Assembly (NCBI RefSeq): GCF_001428365.1
Contig: NZ_LMSH01000002.1
Span: 62,001-126,000 of the forward strand
Origin: Arthrobacter sp. Soil763
GTDB lineage: Bacteria; Actinomycetota; Actinomycetes; Actinomycetales; Micrococcaceae
DNA: 64,000 nucleotides
Direction of reading: 5' to 3'
A program made the position numbers and the translations under genes. The notes under the pieces are model-generated. The model saw only the letters and a program-made list of their open reading frames with translations. It searched no databases and was not told the origin of the DNA. Shown one piece after another: positions 29,655-38,285 of this stretch. How positions within the stretch are numbered: position 1 is the first letter of the stretch; each line of letters begins with the position of its first letter.

Positions 29655-30305
29655 CTACCAGCCCCGGGCGCGCCACTCCGCCAGATGTGGGCGTTCCGCG
29701 CCCAGGGTGGTCGGCTCCCCGTGGCCCGGGTGCACCACGGTGTCGTCCGGGTAAACGTCGAACAGCCGCGCGGACACGTCGTCCAGCAGTTGGGTGAACC
29801 GCTCCGGATCCTTGTCCGTGTTGCCCACCCCACCCGGAAACAGCGAGTCGCCCGAGAAGATGTGGGCCGGGCCCTCCGGGTCCTGGTAGACCAGCGCCAC
29901 GGAACCGGGGGTGTGCCCGCGCAGGTGCACCGCCGTCACGTCGAACCCGTCGAAGTTGCCGACGTCGCCGTGGTCCAGCAGCACATCGACCTTTACCGGC
30001 AGCTCGGGGGCGTCGTCGGTTCCGGCGGCCGTTTTGGCGCCGGTGGCCTCCACCAGCGCCGGCAGCGCACGGACGTGGTCCCAGTGCCGGTGGGTGGTGG
30101 CGATCAGCGCCAGCCTCGGCGTCGCGGCCGTGTCCGCGGCGGCGTCGGCGAGCAGCCCCTGGATGGCGTCGACGTCGTCGGCCGCATCAATCAGGAGCTG
30201 CGCGCCGGTGGCCTTCGCGGTCAGCAGGTACACGTTGTTGTCCATCTCGCTGACCGAAATCCGGCGGATGGTGATGTCGCGGAGTGAGTGCAGAAGTGAG
30301 TCCAT
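29655..30305 (-). CDS. MBL-fold metallo-hydrolase (glyoxalase II-like)
   Basis: 216 aa. The metal site motif THRHWDHV is near residue 77, followed by HLRGHTPGSVAL, FSGDSLFPGGVGNT and VVHPGHGEPTTLGAE, the usual order in hydroxyacylglutathione hydrolase-like proteins. Likely a thioester hydrolase of unknown substrate. ATG 30305 is preferred because a TAGACT box (complement of 30313-30318) lies 7 nt upstream, consistent with leaderless translation. Confidence 0.9.
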   Translation of the reverse strand: MDSLLHSLRDITIRRISVSEMDNNVYLLTAKATGAQLLIDAADDVDAIQGLLADAAADTAATPRLALIATTHRHWDHVRALPALVEATGAKTAAGTDDAPELPVKVDVLLDHGDVGNFDGFDVTAVHLRGHTPGSVALVYQDPEGPAHIFSGDSLFPGGVGNTDKDPERFTQLLDDVSARLFDVYPDDTVVHPGHGEPTTLGAERPHLAEWRARGW

Positions 30306-30326
30306 GCGCATCAGTCTAGGACCGGG

Positions 30327-31337
30327 CTATTCGCGGCCCTGCGAAACCCAGTTCGGATCCGCCGAGCGGGAACCGACGACGGCGTCCGCGGCGGCGTCGA
30401 GCCGGGCCAGCTGCGCCGGGGTCAGCTCCAGCGCCAGGGCGCCGAGGTTCTCGTCGATCCGTTCGGCCTTGCGGGTGCCCGGGATCGGCACCACCGGCAG
30501 GTCCAGCTTGCCGCCCTGGGCGAGCAGCCAGGCCAGTGCCACCTGGGCGGGCGTTGCGGTTTCTCCGGAGCTGCTGAGCTCCGCGGCGACGTCCCGGACG
30601 GCGGCCACCACTGCCTGGTTGGCATCCATCGCGGTCTCGGCGAAGCGCGGGATGTTGCGGCGGAAGTCGTTGCTGCCCAGCTTTGAGGCATCCACGGTGC
30701 CGGTGAGGAATCCCCGGCCCAGCGGCGAATAAGGCACGAATCCCACGCCCAGTTCGGCGGCGGCGGGAACCACCTGGCGTTCCACGTCACGGCTCCAGAT
30801 GGACCATTCGCTCTGGACCGCGGCGATCGGATGGACGCTGTGCGCTTCGCGCAGCTCCTCGGCCGTCACCTCGGACAGGCCAAGGTGTTTGACCTTTCCG
30901 GCCTTCACCAGCTCCGCCATGGCCTCCACGGTTTCCCCAATCGGAACGCGGAGGTCACGGCGGTGCATGTAGTAGAGGTCGATCGTGTCGGTGCCCAGGC
31001 GCTGCAGGCTGCGGTCGATGGCCTGGCGGACGTAGGCGGCGTCGCCGCGGATGTCCGAGTAGCCGGTGGAGGGGGTTCCGACCAGGGCGAACTTGGTGGC
31101 CAGCTGGACCTCGCCGCGGCGCTCCTTGAGCAGCTGGCCGATGAGCTCCTCGTTGCTGCCGCCGCCGTAGATGTCCGCGGTGTCGAGGAAGGTCATGCCC
31201 GCGTCCACGGCGTGGTGCAGGGTGGCCAGCGCCTCGGCCGGGTCCACCTCCCCGTAGACCGGGGTCAGGGCCATGCCGCCGAACCCCAGGGGGCTGACGC
31301 TGAGGCCGTCGCCAATCGGGACTGCTGCTGCCGTCAT
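30327..31337 (-). CDS. Aldo/keto reductase
   Basis: 336 aa TIM-barrel oxidoreductase of the AKR13/YajO-like group. Catalytic residues are in FLDTADIYGGGSNEELIG (Asp, Tyr), QLATKFALVG (Lys) and YYMHRRD (His). NADPH-binding residues lie near VPIPGTRKAERIDEN. ATG 31337 has GAAGGAG 8 nt upstream, while the open frame continues to 31397. No operon partner is obvious. Confidence 0.93.
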   Translation of the reverse strand: MTAAAVPIGDGLSVSPLGFGGMALTPVYGEVDPAEALATLHHAVDAGMTFLDTADIYGGGSNEELIGQLLKERRGEVQLATKFALVGTPSTGYSDIRGDAAYVRQAIDRSLQRLGTDTIDLYYMHRRDLRVPIGETVEAMAELVKAGKVKHLGLSEVTAEELREAHSVHPIAAVQSEWSIWSRDVERQVVPAAAELGVGFVPYSPLGRGFLTGTVDASKLGSNDFRRNIPRFAETAMDANQAVVAAVRDVAAELSSSGETATPAQVALAWLLAQGGKLDLPVVPIPGTRKAERIDENLGALALELTPAQLARLDAAADAVVGSRSADPNWVSQGRE

Positions 31338-31523
31338 CTTTGAACTCCTTCGTTGCCGGAAATGCCGTCCCAGCCAAGAACTCCGCCGGTCGCGCACCTA
31401 TTCCGACGGTCCTTTCCGGTTCTTGGCGGGGAAGGTCCGGTATGCGGGCGTACCTGCCCGGTTACTGTCGGCGGGCGGGCCGGGACACGGCGTGTCTCCC
31501 TCAAATCCGGCTTCGGGCGCGGA

Positions 31524-31952
31524 CTAACTGGGCGGGAGCGTACCGGGCGGGTCGGGTTCACCGGGCGGGAGCGTACCGGGCGGGTCGGGTTCACTGGCCG
31601 GGAGCAGCTTCAGACCGGCCGCGCAGCCCACAACCCCGGCGATGAACAGCAGCTTCAGCGGATTCGCGGGTTCGACGCCGGTGGCCATGGCCCAGCCGAC
31701 GGTCAGCGCCGCGCCGATCCCCACCCAGACGGCGTACCCGGTGCCGAGCGGGATAGTCTTCACCGCCAGGCCCAGGCCCACCATGCTCAGGGTGGCGGTC
31801 AGGGCGAACACGGCCGTGGGCAGCGGACGGGTGAGGCCGTCGGAGAGTCCCAGGGCTGTGGCCCAAACGGCTTCCAGCACGGCCGAGCCGAGCAGGATCA
31901 GCCAGGCCAGCGTCGTCGCCGGTGCCCGCCCGGCGGCGCGGTCCGCTGCCAT
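31524..31952 (-). CDS. SMR family transporter subunit with Pro-rich C-terminal repeat
   Basis: 142 aa. Residues about 15-120 form a four-helix small multidrug resistance protein (WLILLGSAVLEAVWATALG with the conserved Glu, and GTGYAVWVGIGAALTV). The C-terminus carries two copies of the ten-residue unit EPDPPGTLPP, absent from ordinary SMR proteins, which are about 105-110 aa. Its ATG overlaps the stop of the upstream SMR gene (TGATG). The two probably form a heterodimeric EbrAB/YkkCD-type pump. Confidence 0.9.
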   Translation of the reverse strand: MAADRAAGRAPATTLAWLILLGSAVLEAVWATALGLSDGLTRPLPTAVFALTATLSMVGLGLAVKTIPLGTGYAVWVGIGAALTVGWAMATGVEPANPLKLLFIAGVVGCAAGLKLLPASEPDPPGTLPPGEPDPPGTLPPS

Positions 31953-32275
31953 CACGCCACCAGCTTCAGGCCGGCCACACAGGCGACAATTCCGGCCAGC
32001 AGCAGGATCCGTGCGGCGGTCGCAGGCTCAACCTTGGAGGCCATGGCGTAGGCGGAGGTCAGCACCACGCCGACGCCCACCCAGACCGCGTATGCCGTGC
32101 CGGTGGGGATGCTTTGCATCGCGATGGCCAGGCCGCCGGTGCTGGCCAGGACGGCAACGAGGAAGAGTGCGCCCGGTGCGATCCGGCGGCGGCCGGTGGC
32201 CTGCGCGGTCCGGTGCAGCGCCGCGGCCCAGACAGCCTCCAGTGCTCCGGAAAAGATGAGGACAAGCCACGCCAT
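31952..32275 (-). CDS. SMR family transporter subunit
   Basis: 107 aa, four membrane helices. The conserved Glu is in FSGALEAVWAAAL, and GTAYAVWVGVGVVLTS matches the SMR signature. GGAG precedes the ATG. First gene of a two-gene operon with a partner SMR subunit. Substrates may be quaternary amines or guanidinium-like cations. A guanidine riboswitch was looked for upstream and not found. Confidence 0.92.
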   Translation of the reverse strand: MAWLVLIFSGALEAVWAAALHRTAQATGRRRIAPGALFLVAVLASTGGLAIAMQSIPTGTAYAVWVGVGVVLTSAYAMASKVEPATAARILLLAGIVACVAGLKLVA

Positions 32276-32443
32276 GACAGCTCCTTTGGCCAGTCTTGTC
32301 GCGTGCCGGGTACTGAACCGTCGTCCGGAGGCCGCGAAGCGGCGGCCCTGGTTCCAAGGCTAGCAAGCCCAGCTACCGCGCGGCGCCGCTCCAGTGGCTG
32401 GAGCGCCGTCCCACCTGTGACCTCGGCCGGTTACCGGACCGAT

Positions 32444-33112
32444 TTACACCGGGTCGATTGAGACGACGGCGAGGAAGCCGCGGCCTAGGATTTCGGGGGT
32501 GCGGGTGTCGGAGCCGACGACGGCGTCGTACCTCTCGAGCGCCTGCGGCGCCTCGCCGGGGTCACCGGAAACCTCGGGACCGGCGGAAACCTCGGGACCG
32601 CCGGGGGCGGCGGGGCCACCGGCAGCGGCGTGGGCATCCGGCGCGCCCGGAACGCCGGCCGAAGCCTGCCCCTGCAGCAGGACGCCGAACTGCCCGGCGA
32701 AGACCGGATGCGCCCGCTTCTTGGACAGCTCGATGATCGAGGTGTAGCCCTTGAACGCACCGGTCCGGGTGATGACGTTGAGGTCCCGGATGTCACCGGT
32801 GGGCAGGGCGCCGGCGGCGTCCGCGTCGCCGGAAAAGCGGTACGGTCGGTACTTCTCCAGGGGATGCTCGGCGCCGTCCACGGTCAGGACCAACAGCTCG
32901 CCGTCGACGACGGTCAGCACCCGCTCCATCCCGGCGAACCGTGAGAACGCTCCGGCCCGCGAGACCTCCGCGATGCTGACCCGCCAGTCCCAGGCATCGC
33001 CCGCCGCGGCGCCCTGCCCGGAAGCCTGCGGGAACCTGGCCAGCTCGCGGGTCACCCCGCCGCCGTTGCGCCAGGGGACGGGCTTGAGCTCGGCGTACCG
33101 GATGATCTCCAT
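32444..33112 (-). CDS. HutD/Ves family protein
   Basis: 222 aa. The opening MEIIRYAELKPVPWRNGGGVTREL is the HutD/Ves signature of a cupin-like fold; HutD is found with histidine utilisation genes, but none are nearby. A low-complexity insert rich in Gly, Pro and Ala (about residues 165-195, including repeated EVSAGPEVSGDP) splits the C-terminal part. ATG 33112 sits 6 nt after a TAGGCT box (complement of 33119-33124), so a leaderless message is likely. Confidence 0.85.
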   Translation of the reverse strand: MEIIRYAELKPVPWRNGGGVTRELARFPQASGQGAAAGDAWDWRVSIAEVSRAGAFSRFAGMERVLTVVDGELLVLTVDGAEHPLEKYRPYRFSGDADAAGALPTGDIRDLNVITRTGAFKGYTSIIELSKKRAHPVFAGQFGVLLQGQASAGVPGAPDAHAAAGGPAAPGGPEVSAGPEVSGDPGEAPQALERYDAVVGSDTRTPEILGRGFLAVVSIDPV

Positions 33113-33222
33113 CAGCACAGCCTAGCCGGACGGGCTCTCGCGTACCGCCGGGCGTAAAGTCGGCGCGGCCCCCGCGGACTTGCTACCGTCGAAGCAGCAA
33201 ACAACTGCGTAGGGAGCCGGAA

Positions 33223-33822
33223 ATGTTCGTCAAAGTGTGCGGCCTCAGCACGACCGAGTCGGTGCGCGCCGCGGTCGACGCCGGCGCCGACGCCCTGGGC
33301 TTCGTGCTCACCCGCAGCCCCCGCGAGGTGGCACCGGACACGGTCCGTGAGCTACTGGCCGCCGTGCCCGCCGGGCTGCCCGCCGTGGGCGTCTTCCGGC
33401 ACGAAACGGCCGACGACGCCGTCGCCCGGGCCCGGGAAGCCGGGCTGGACTGGGTCCAGCTGCACGGTGATCGGAGCCCCGCCGACGTACGCACCGTCCA
33501 CGACGCCGGCCTGAAGCTCATCCGGGCAGTCACCATGGCCTCGGATCCGTCGGCCTTCGCGGACTGGGGCGAGGAACTGCTCCTGATCGATGCGGCCGTG
33601 CCCGGTTCCGGCGAAGCCTGGGACTACGCCTCCGTGCGGGCGCTCGGCCTGCAGGGCCGGTCATGGCTGCTCGCCGGCGGGCTGGACCCGGACAACGTTG
33701 CCGCCGCTGCGGCGGCGGCCGGCGCCTGGGGCGTAGACGTCTCCTCCGGCGTCGAAGCCGCCAGGGGCGTCAAGGACCCGGCCAGGATCGTGGCCTTCGT
33801 GGCAGCGGCCAAGGGGCGCTGA
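33223..33822 (+). CDS. trpF: Phosphoribosylanthranilate isomerase TrpF
   Basis: 199 aa TIM barrel. The N-terminal MFVKVCGL carries the catalytic Cys. The general-acid Asp is in LLIDAAVPGSGEAWDYA, and the phosphate-binding loops are LAGGLDPDNV and GVDVSSGVEAARGVKDP. It catalyses the Amadori rearrangement in tryptophan synthesis. AGGGAG precedes the ATG. It is not next to any trp gene. Many actinobacteria use the bifunctional PriA instead, so a dedicated trpF is worth noting. Confidence 0.92.
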   Translation: MFVKVCGLSTTESVRAAVDAGADALGFVLTRSPREVAPDTVRELLAAVPAGLPAVGVFRHETADDAVARAREAGLDWVQLHGDRSPADVRTVHDAGLKLIRAVTMASDPSAFADWGEELLLIDAAVPGSGEAWDYASVRALGLQGRSWLLAGGLDPDNVAAAAAAAGAWGVDVSSGVEAARGVKDPARIVAFVAAAKGR

Positions 33823-33925
33823 CCGGACTCCGGGCACCTATCGCCCGGACGGCAACGTCGTTAGCATGCTTCTTGAGGACTACCGGCGGGCCGGGCCCGC
33901 CACCCATCCACAAGGAGGAACGGCT

Positions 33926-34477
33926 ATGACTCTGCCCCAAGGACTGACCCCCGGCGTCTGGACGCTGGACATGTCCCACAGCGAGGTCGGCTTCAGCGTC
34001 CGGCACGCCGGCATCAGCAAGGTCCGCGGCCGGTTCAACGAGGCCTCCGCGGAAGCCCGGGTGCGCGACTCACTGGCCGACGCAAGCCTGCACGCCTCGG
34101 TCAAGACCGCCAGCTTCGACTCCGGCGATGCCAACCGCGACGGCCACGTGCGCGGCCCGGACTTCTTCGACGTCGAGAACTATCCCGAAATGACTTTTCG
34201 GGCCACCTCCATCCGGGGCGACGGCGAGGACTATGTGCTCACCGGGGACCTCACCATCCGGGGCGTGACCAAGCCCGTGGACCTGGAAGTCGAGTTCACC
34301 GGCGTCGCGGTGGATCCCTTCGGCGCGACCCGGGCCGGATTCAGCGCCGAGGCCGAGATCTCCCGCAAGGAATTCGGCTTGACCTGGAACGCGGCACTGG
34401 AAGCCGGCGGGCTGCTGGTCAGCGACAAAGTCAAGATCAACGTCGAAGCGGCCATGGTCAAGCAGGCCGACGCCTAG
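33926..34477 (+). CDS. YceI family protein (lipocalin-like)
   Basis: 183 aa. The YceI barrel shows WTLDMSHSEVGFSVRHAGISKVRGRF near residues 12-37, then DSGDANRDGHVRGPDFFDVENYPEMTF and TIRGVTKPVDLEVEFTG. These proteins bind isoprenoid-like lipids. There is no signal peptide, so it would be cytoplasmic here. ATG 33926 follows AAGGAGG by 6 nt, and the frame extends upstream to 33866 without support. Confidence 0.92.
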   Translation: MTLPQGLTPGVWTLDMSHSEVGFSVRHAGISKVRGRFNEASAEARVRDSLADASLHASVKTASFDSGDANRDGHVRGPDFFDVENYPEMTFRATSIRGDGEDYVLTGDLTIRGVTKPVDLEVEFTGVAVDPFGATRAGFSAEAEISRKEFGLTWNAALEAGGLLVSDKVKINVEAAMVKQADA

Positions 34478-34549
34478 CAGCGGCCGGAATCAGGGGCTGA
34501 TCAGGGCAACGCTGATCCGGAACGGCCTTCGGCGGGAGAGAATGAAGCC

Positions 34550-34951
34550 ATGAAGACACTGCTCAACATCATCTGGCTGGTTTTCGGCGGACTTTGGCTG
34601 GCCATTGGCTATTTCGTGGCCGGCGTCATCTGCTGCCTGCTGGTCATCACCATTCCGTGGGGGCTGGCCTCGTTCCGGATCGCGTCCTACACGTTATGGC
34701 CCTTCGGCCGCATGGTGGTGGACAAGCCCGGCGGCAACGGGGTGTTCACGCTGCTGGGCAACGTCATCTGGCTGCTGGTGGCGGGCATCTGGATCGCGAT
34801 CGGTCACGTGGTCACGGCCTTCGCCATGGCCATCACCATTATCGGCATCCCGCTGGCCATCGCGAACCTCAAGCTCATTCCGGTGTCCCTGATGCCGCTG
34901 GGCAAGCAGATCGTGCCTACCGACCGCCCGTTCGCGGTCAGCTACCGCTAG
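34550..34951 (+). CDS. YccF domain membrane protein
   Basis: 133 aa with two YccF units, each a pair of hydrophobic helices. The pattern WLVFGGLWLAIGYFVAGVICC and, in the second unit, WLLVAGIWIAIGHVVTAFAMAITIIGIPLAIANLKL is typical. Function unknown. GGGAGA lies upstream of the ATG. It precedes an AHSA1-type gene by 44 bp. Confidence 0.9.
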   Translation: MKTLLNIIWLVFGGLWLAIGYFVAGVICCLLVITIPWGLASFRIASYTLWPFGRMVVDKPGGNGVFTLLGNVIWLLVAGIWIAIGHVVTAFAMAITIIGIPLAIANLKLIPVSLMPLGKQIVPTDRPFAVSYR

Positions 34952-34995
34952 GCTCCACAGCGGGCGGTCTGCCTGAGAAAGCCGAGGGAAGAACA

Positions 34996-35487
34996 ATGCA
35001 GGAATCAACCATCCCGGAAGCAGAGGCCGGCACCGACGAGCTGATGCTGGTCATCACCCGCGAGTTCCAGGTACCGATCGGCGTGGTCTGGGCCGCCCTG
35101 ACGGATCCGGACCAGGCCCCGGCTTGGTGGGGTCCCCGCGGCTTCCATACGCCGCGGGAGAGCATCGACGCCGACCTGGAAATCGGCGGACAGTACCGCG
35201 CCTGCATGGTCCAGGACTCCACCGGCCAGCAGTACTGGTGGAGCGGCATCCACACGGACATCGAACCCCCGAACCTTTTCGTGTTCACCCACGCCTGGGA
35301 CAAGGCGGACGGGACCCGCGGCTACGAGACCGAGATTACGTACCGGCTGGACGAGATCGACGGCGGCACCCGGTTGACGTTCAGCCAGGGGCCCTTCGAC
35401 ACGGCGGAGAACCGGGACAGCAACGGGACCGGCTGGCGGGAATCCTTCGACCGCCTCGCCGAACACCTCCGCCGGGGCGCCGCCTAA
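34996..35487 (+). CDS. SRPBCC/AHSA1 domain protein
   Basis: 163 aa. Conserved pattern VWAALTDPDQAPAWWGPRGF near residues 30-50, then GGQYRACM and the C-terminal helix with WRESFDRLAEHLRR. This is the helix-grip fold of the activator of Hsp90 ATPase-like group, often a small-molecule binding protein. ATG 34996 follows GAGGGAAGAA. It may be co-transcribed with the YccF gene. Confidence 0.9.
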   Translation: MQESTIPEAEAGTDELMLVITREFQVPIGVVWAALTDPDQAPAWWGPRGFHTPRESIDADLEIGGQYRACMVQDSTGQQYWWSGIHTDIEPPNLFVFTHAWDKADGTRGYETEITYRLDEIDGGTRLTFSQGPFDTAENRDSNGTGWRESFDRLAEHLRRGAA

Positions 35488-35500
35488 CGCCCGAACCGGC

Positions 35501-36370
35501 TCAGCCCAGCTCGGCCGCCAGGTTGCGCCGCGCGGCGTCCTGCCACAGTTCGCGCCCCCGCGCGGTGTGGAACAGCGGGTCAAGGTCCAGCAGCTGGCGC
35601 ACGACGGCGGCGCGCCCGGCGGCGAAGTCGGCGTCGCCGATGTGCGCAAAATCCTGCCGGACGGCCGCGAGGTAGCGGGCATACTCGTCCGTCCCGCCGC
35701 CCAGGACGGAGAGGTCGGCGTCGCTGAGCAGGCCGGCGGGCCCGTCGTCGGGGTCCGGGCGGTGCTCGGCCGTCATCCGGACCAGCCGGGCCACTTCGTC
35801 CACCTCGGCGGCCGGGAGTCCGGCGTCTTCCAGCCGCTCCTCGGCCAGCCGGGCCGAGGCTTCCTCGTCCTCACCGGCGATGCCGAGGTAGACGGCGTCG
35901 TGGAACCAGGCCGCGAGCAGCACGGTCCGGGGCGGGCGCTCCGGGGCGGTCAGCTTGTCCAGGGCCTCCAGCACGGCGAGCAGATGGGTCCGGCCATGGT
36001 ACTTCCGGTGCTCCTCGCCCCAGCGGTCCAGCAGGTCCAGGAACAGGGCGTCGTGGCCGGGCAGCACCTCGTTCCAGCGGGTCAGCAGCGGAAGTTTCAG
36101 CGAGCCGCTGCGGCGCCGCGCCGGAATCCGCAGCCCGCTGCCGATCAGCTTGCGGACCAGCACCCGGCCCTCGACCGGCACGGCGCCGGCGGCGACCAGC
36201 GCGTCGTAGCGGGCCTCGGCAACGTCGTAGTGGTCGCCGTCGAACGCCCGCTCCGGGATGCCAGCGGCGCGCGCGAACGCATGCAGTTCCTCCAGCGAGC
36301 TGTCCGAAATGAGGTGCGAAAACCGGGTTCCGTGGGCGGGCCAGAGCGGTGGATCCAGGTAGACGGCCAT
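35501..36370 (-). CDS. DUF4031 - HD domain fusion protein
   Basis: 289 aa. Residues 1-90 are a DUF4031 domain (MAVYLDPPLWPAHGTRFSHL, FDGDHYDVAEARYD). Residues 100-289 resemble an HD-type metal hydrolase: YHGRTHLLAVLEAL, LAAWFHDAVYLG, and LSDADLSVLGG with the last metal ligand. Hydrolysis of a nucleotide or phosphate ester is possible but unproven. A TAGACT box (complement of 36377-36382) lies 6 nt before the ATG, the leaderless arrangement. Confidence 0.85.
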   Translation of the reverse strand: MAVYLDPPLWPAHGTRFSHLISDSSLEELHAFARAAGIPERAFDGDHYDVAEARYDALVAAGAVPVEGRVLVRKLIGSGLRIPARRRSGSLKLPLLTRWNEVLPGHDALFLDLLDRWGEEHRKYHGRTHLLAVLEALDKLTAPERPPRTVLLAAWFHDAVYLGIAGEDEEASARLAEERLEDAGLPAAEVDEVARLVRMTAEHRPDPDDGPAGLLSDADLSVLGGGTDEYARYLAAVRQDFAHIGDADFAAGRAAVVRQLLDLDPLFHTARGRELWQDAARRNLAAELG

Positions 36371-36379
36371 GCTGGCAGT

Positions 36380-37713
36380 CTACGAGGCGGCCGGCAGGAT
36401 GTTCTGGTTGCCGCGGAAGACGTTGCCCGGATCGAACTCGCGCTTCACCCGGGCCAGCCGGGCATAGTTGTCCTCCCCGAAGGCGGCGCGGACGCGGTCC
36501 CGGCCCTCGTCGCCGACGAAGTTCAGCCAGACCCCGCCGTTGGCGTAGGGGGCGATGTCCCGGCGGAACTTCTTGACCCAGGCCTTGGCCTCCGCCGCGG
36601 CCGCGCCGACGCCTCCATGCCGTACGGGTGCGTGACCCATTGGGCGCTGCGGTTCTGCAACGGCGTCTGCGCGGCGGCGGGACCGGCCACGGCCCCGCCC
36701 CAGCGGGCCACCAGATGCTGGGAGTACGGCCCGGGCAGGTGCCGGGCAGCGTCTACGATCACATCCAGCGCGGCGTCCGGCAACGCGTCGTGGTACTCGG
36801 CGCTCCAGTAGTGGTACAGGTCCGGCGGGTCATCGATCATGCACTGGAAGTCGGCGTAGTTCATGTCGCCGACGAGGTCCACAGCGGGCTCGAGCTCGCG
36901 GAACGGCGCCGCCTGCTCGGCGCCCGCGGCCGGATCGCCGGCGTAAAGGTACGCCAGGCCGACGGCGGGCTTGCCCACCATGTCTTCCGGCACGAACGGC
37001 TCCGGGGGTGCGGTGAGGAACACCAGCGCGCTGCCGACGGCGTCCGGCGCTGCCTGCGCCAGGTCCCGGTAGGAGCGGCTGAGGTCCGCCGCCTCTTCGC
37101 CGCGCCACAGCATGATCCCGGCATGGACCGTCGGGCCCAGTTGGTGCAGCCCGAAGGTGAAGCTGGTGGCCACGCCGAAGTTACCGCCGCCGCCGTGCAG
37201 GGCCCAGAACAACTCCGGGTTCTCCCGGGCGCTCGCGGTGACCCGGTCCCCGGCGGCCGTCACGAGGTCCACGGAGACCAGATTGTCGCAGGCGAAGCCA
37301 TAGGACCGTTCCAGCCAGCCGGAGCCGCCGCCCAAGGTGAAGCCTGCAACCCCCGTGGTGGAGGCGCGGCCGCCGGTGCTGGCGAGGCCGTGTTCCTGGG
37401 TCGCGCGGTCGAATTCACCCCAGGTGACGCCGGCGCCCACCGTCACGGTCCTGTCCTCCGGGTTCACGGCGATGGCTTTCATCGGCCTGACGTCCACCAC
37501 CAGGCCGCCCTCGTTGGTGGACATGCCGGCGACGGAATGCCCGCCGGCGCGAACCGCGACGTCGAGGCCGTTGGCCGCGGCGTGGGCCAGGGCGTCGGCG
37601 ACGTCGGCCGCGTCCGCGCACTGGGCAATGACGGCCGGGTGCCGGTTGATCATTGCGTTGAAGAGTTTTCGAGTTTCGTCATAGGCCGCGTCCTCCGGCC
37701 TGACCCATTTCAC
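36380..37713 (-). pseudogene. FAD-linked oxidoreductase (BBE type) with a -1 frameshift
   Basis: Read from GTG 37713 (GGAG 7 nt upstream). The FAD domain is intact: VRAGGHSVAGMS with the flavin-linking His, and GGRASTTGVAGFTLGGGSGWLERS. The frame is normal to WVTHPYGM, at about 36613. The rest of the berberine-bridge domain (AAAEAKAWVKKFRRDIAPYA to GNVFRGNQN) continues in another frame down to 36380. One base seems missing within 36590-36615, a GC-only stretch. It is either a recent mutation or an assembly error. If corrected it gives about 445 aa. Confidence 0.8.
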
Positions 37714-37862
37714 GGCGGTGCTCCTAGCCGACCGCGGCTCCACCCCACCCCAAAATCGTACGGCGGATGCGCGTCCGCGGCTACGGGTCCGCGCTTCGAC
37801 GGGTTGAGAAGGCCGGGCGCAACTGCGGGTGCATATGGGTGCCTGCAACCGCATCTGCGAGC

Positions 37863-37868
37863 TAAAGT
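37863..37868 (+). promoter_or_regulatory. -10 box TAAAGT of the molybdate operon
   Basis: TAAAGT ends 6 nt before the ATG of the HTH-mop gene at 37875. A leaderless transcript starting at or near the ATG is implied. No Moco riboswitch fits in so short a leader. Confidence 0.6.
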
Positions 37869-37874
37869 GGCCCT

Positions 37875-38285
37875 ATGCGCACCTTTCGCGTCTCCGAAGC
37901 AGCCCGGTTCCTGGGCGTCAGCGATGACACCGTCCGCCGCTGGACCGAGAACGGCAGCCTGACCCCGCAGCGGGACGACGCCGGCAGGCTGGTAGTGGAC
38001 GGGCTCGAGCTGGCGACGCTGGCCCGGGAGCAGGCGAAGCTGCCGGAGGACCCGGCCAGCGGCGTCAGCTCCGCCCGGAACCGCTTCGTGGGGCTGGTCA
38101 CGGCGATCACCGCCGATACCGTCATGGCCCAAGTGGAACTGCAGTGCGGGCCGTTCCGGGTGGTCTCGCTGATGAGCAGCGAGGCGGTCCGTGACCTGGG
38201 CCTGCAGCCCGGGTCGGTGGCCACCGCCGTCGTCAAAGCCACGACCGTGATCATCGAAAGCCCACACAGGAAGGCCCAAGCATGA
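37875..38285 (+). CDS. Molybdate-responsive HTH-mop (TOBE) protein
   Basis: 136 aa. The N-terminal 50 residues form a MerR/excisionase-like helix-turn-helix (FRVSEAARFLGVSDDTVRRWTENGSL). Residues about 67-130 form a mop/TOBE domain (ARNRFVGLVTAITADTVMAQVELQCG) that binds molybdate. It is the first gene of a four-gene molybdate uptake operon and overlaps modA by 4 bp. It probably senses molybdate and controls the operon. Confidence 0.88.
   Translation: MRTFRVSEAARFLGVSDDTVRRWTENGSLTPQRDDAGRLVVDGLELATLAREQAKLPEDPASGVSSARNRFVGLVTAITADTVMAQVELQCGPFRVVSLMSSEAVRDLGLQPGSVATAVVKATTVIIESPHRKAQA

Noticed and set aside
32276..32443. Possible guanidine riboswitch upstream of the SMR pair
   Set aside because: Only one short CCG-loop-CGG hairpin with GACGA was found. 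The paired ACGR hairpins of guanidine-II and the conserved core of guanidine-I are missing.
37714..37862. Molybdenum-cofactor riboswitch before the mod operon
   Set aside because: The -10 box ends 6 nt before the first start codon, so there is no leader RNA to hold a riboswitch.
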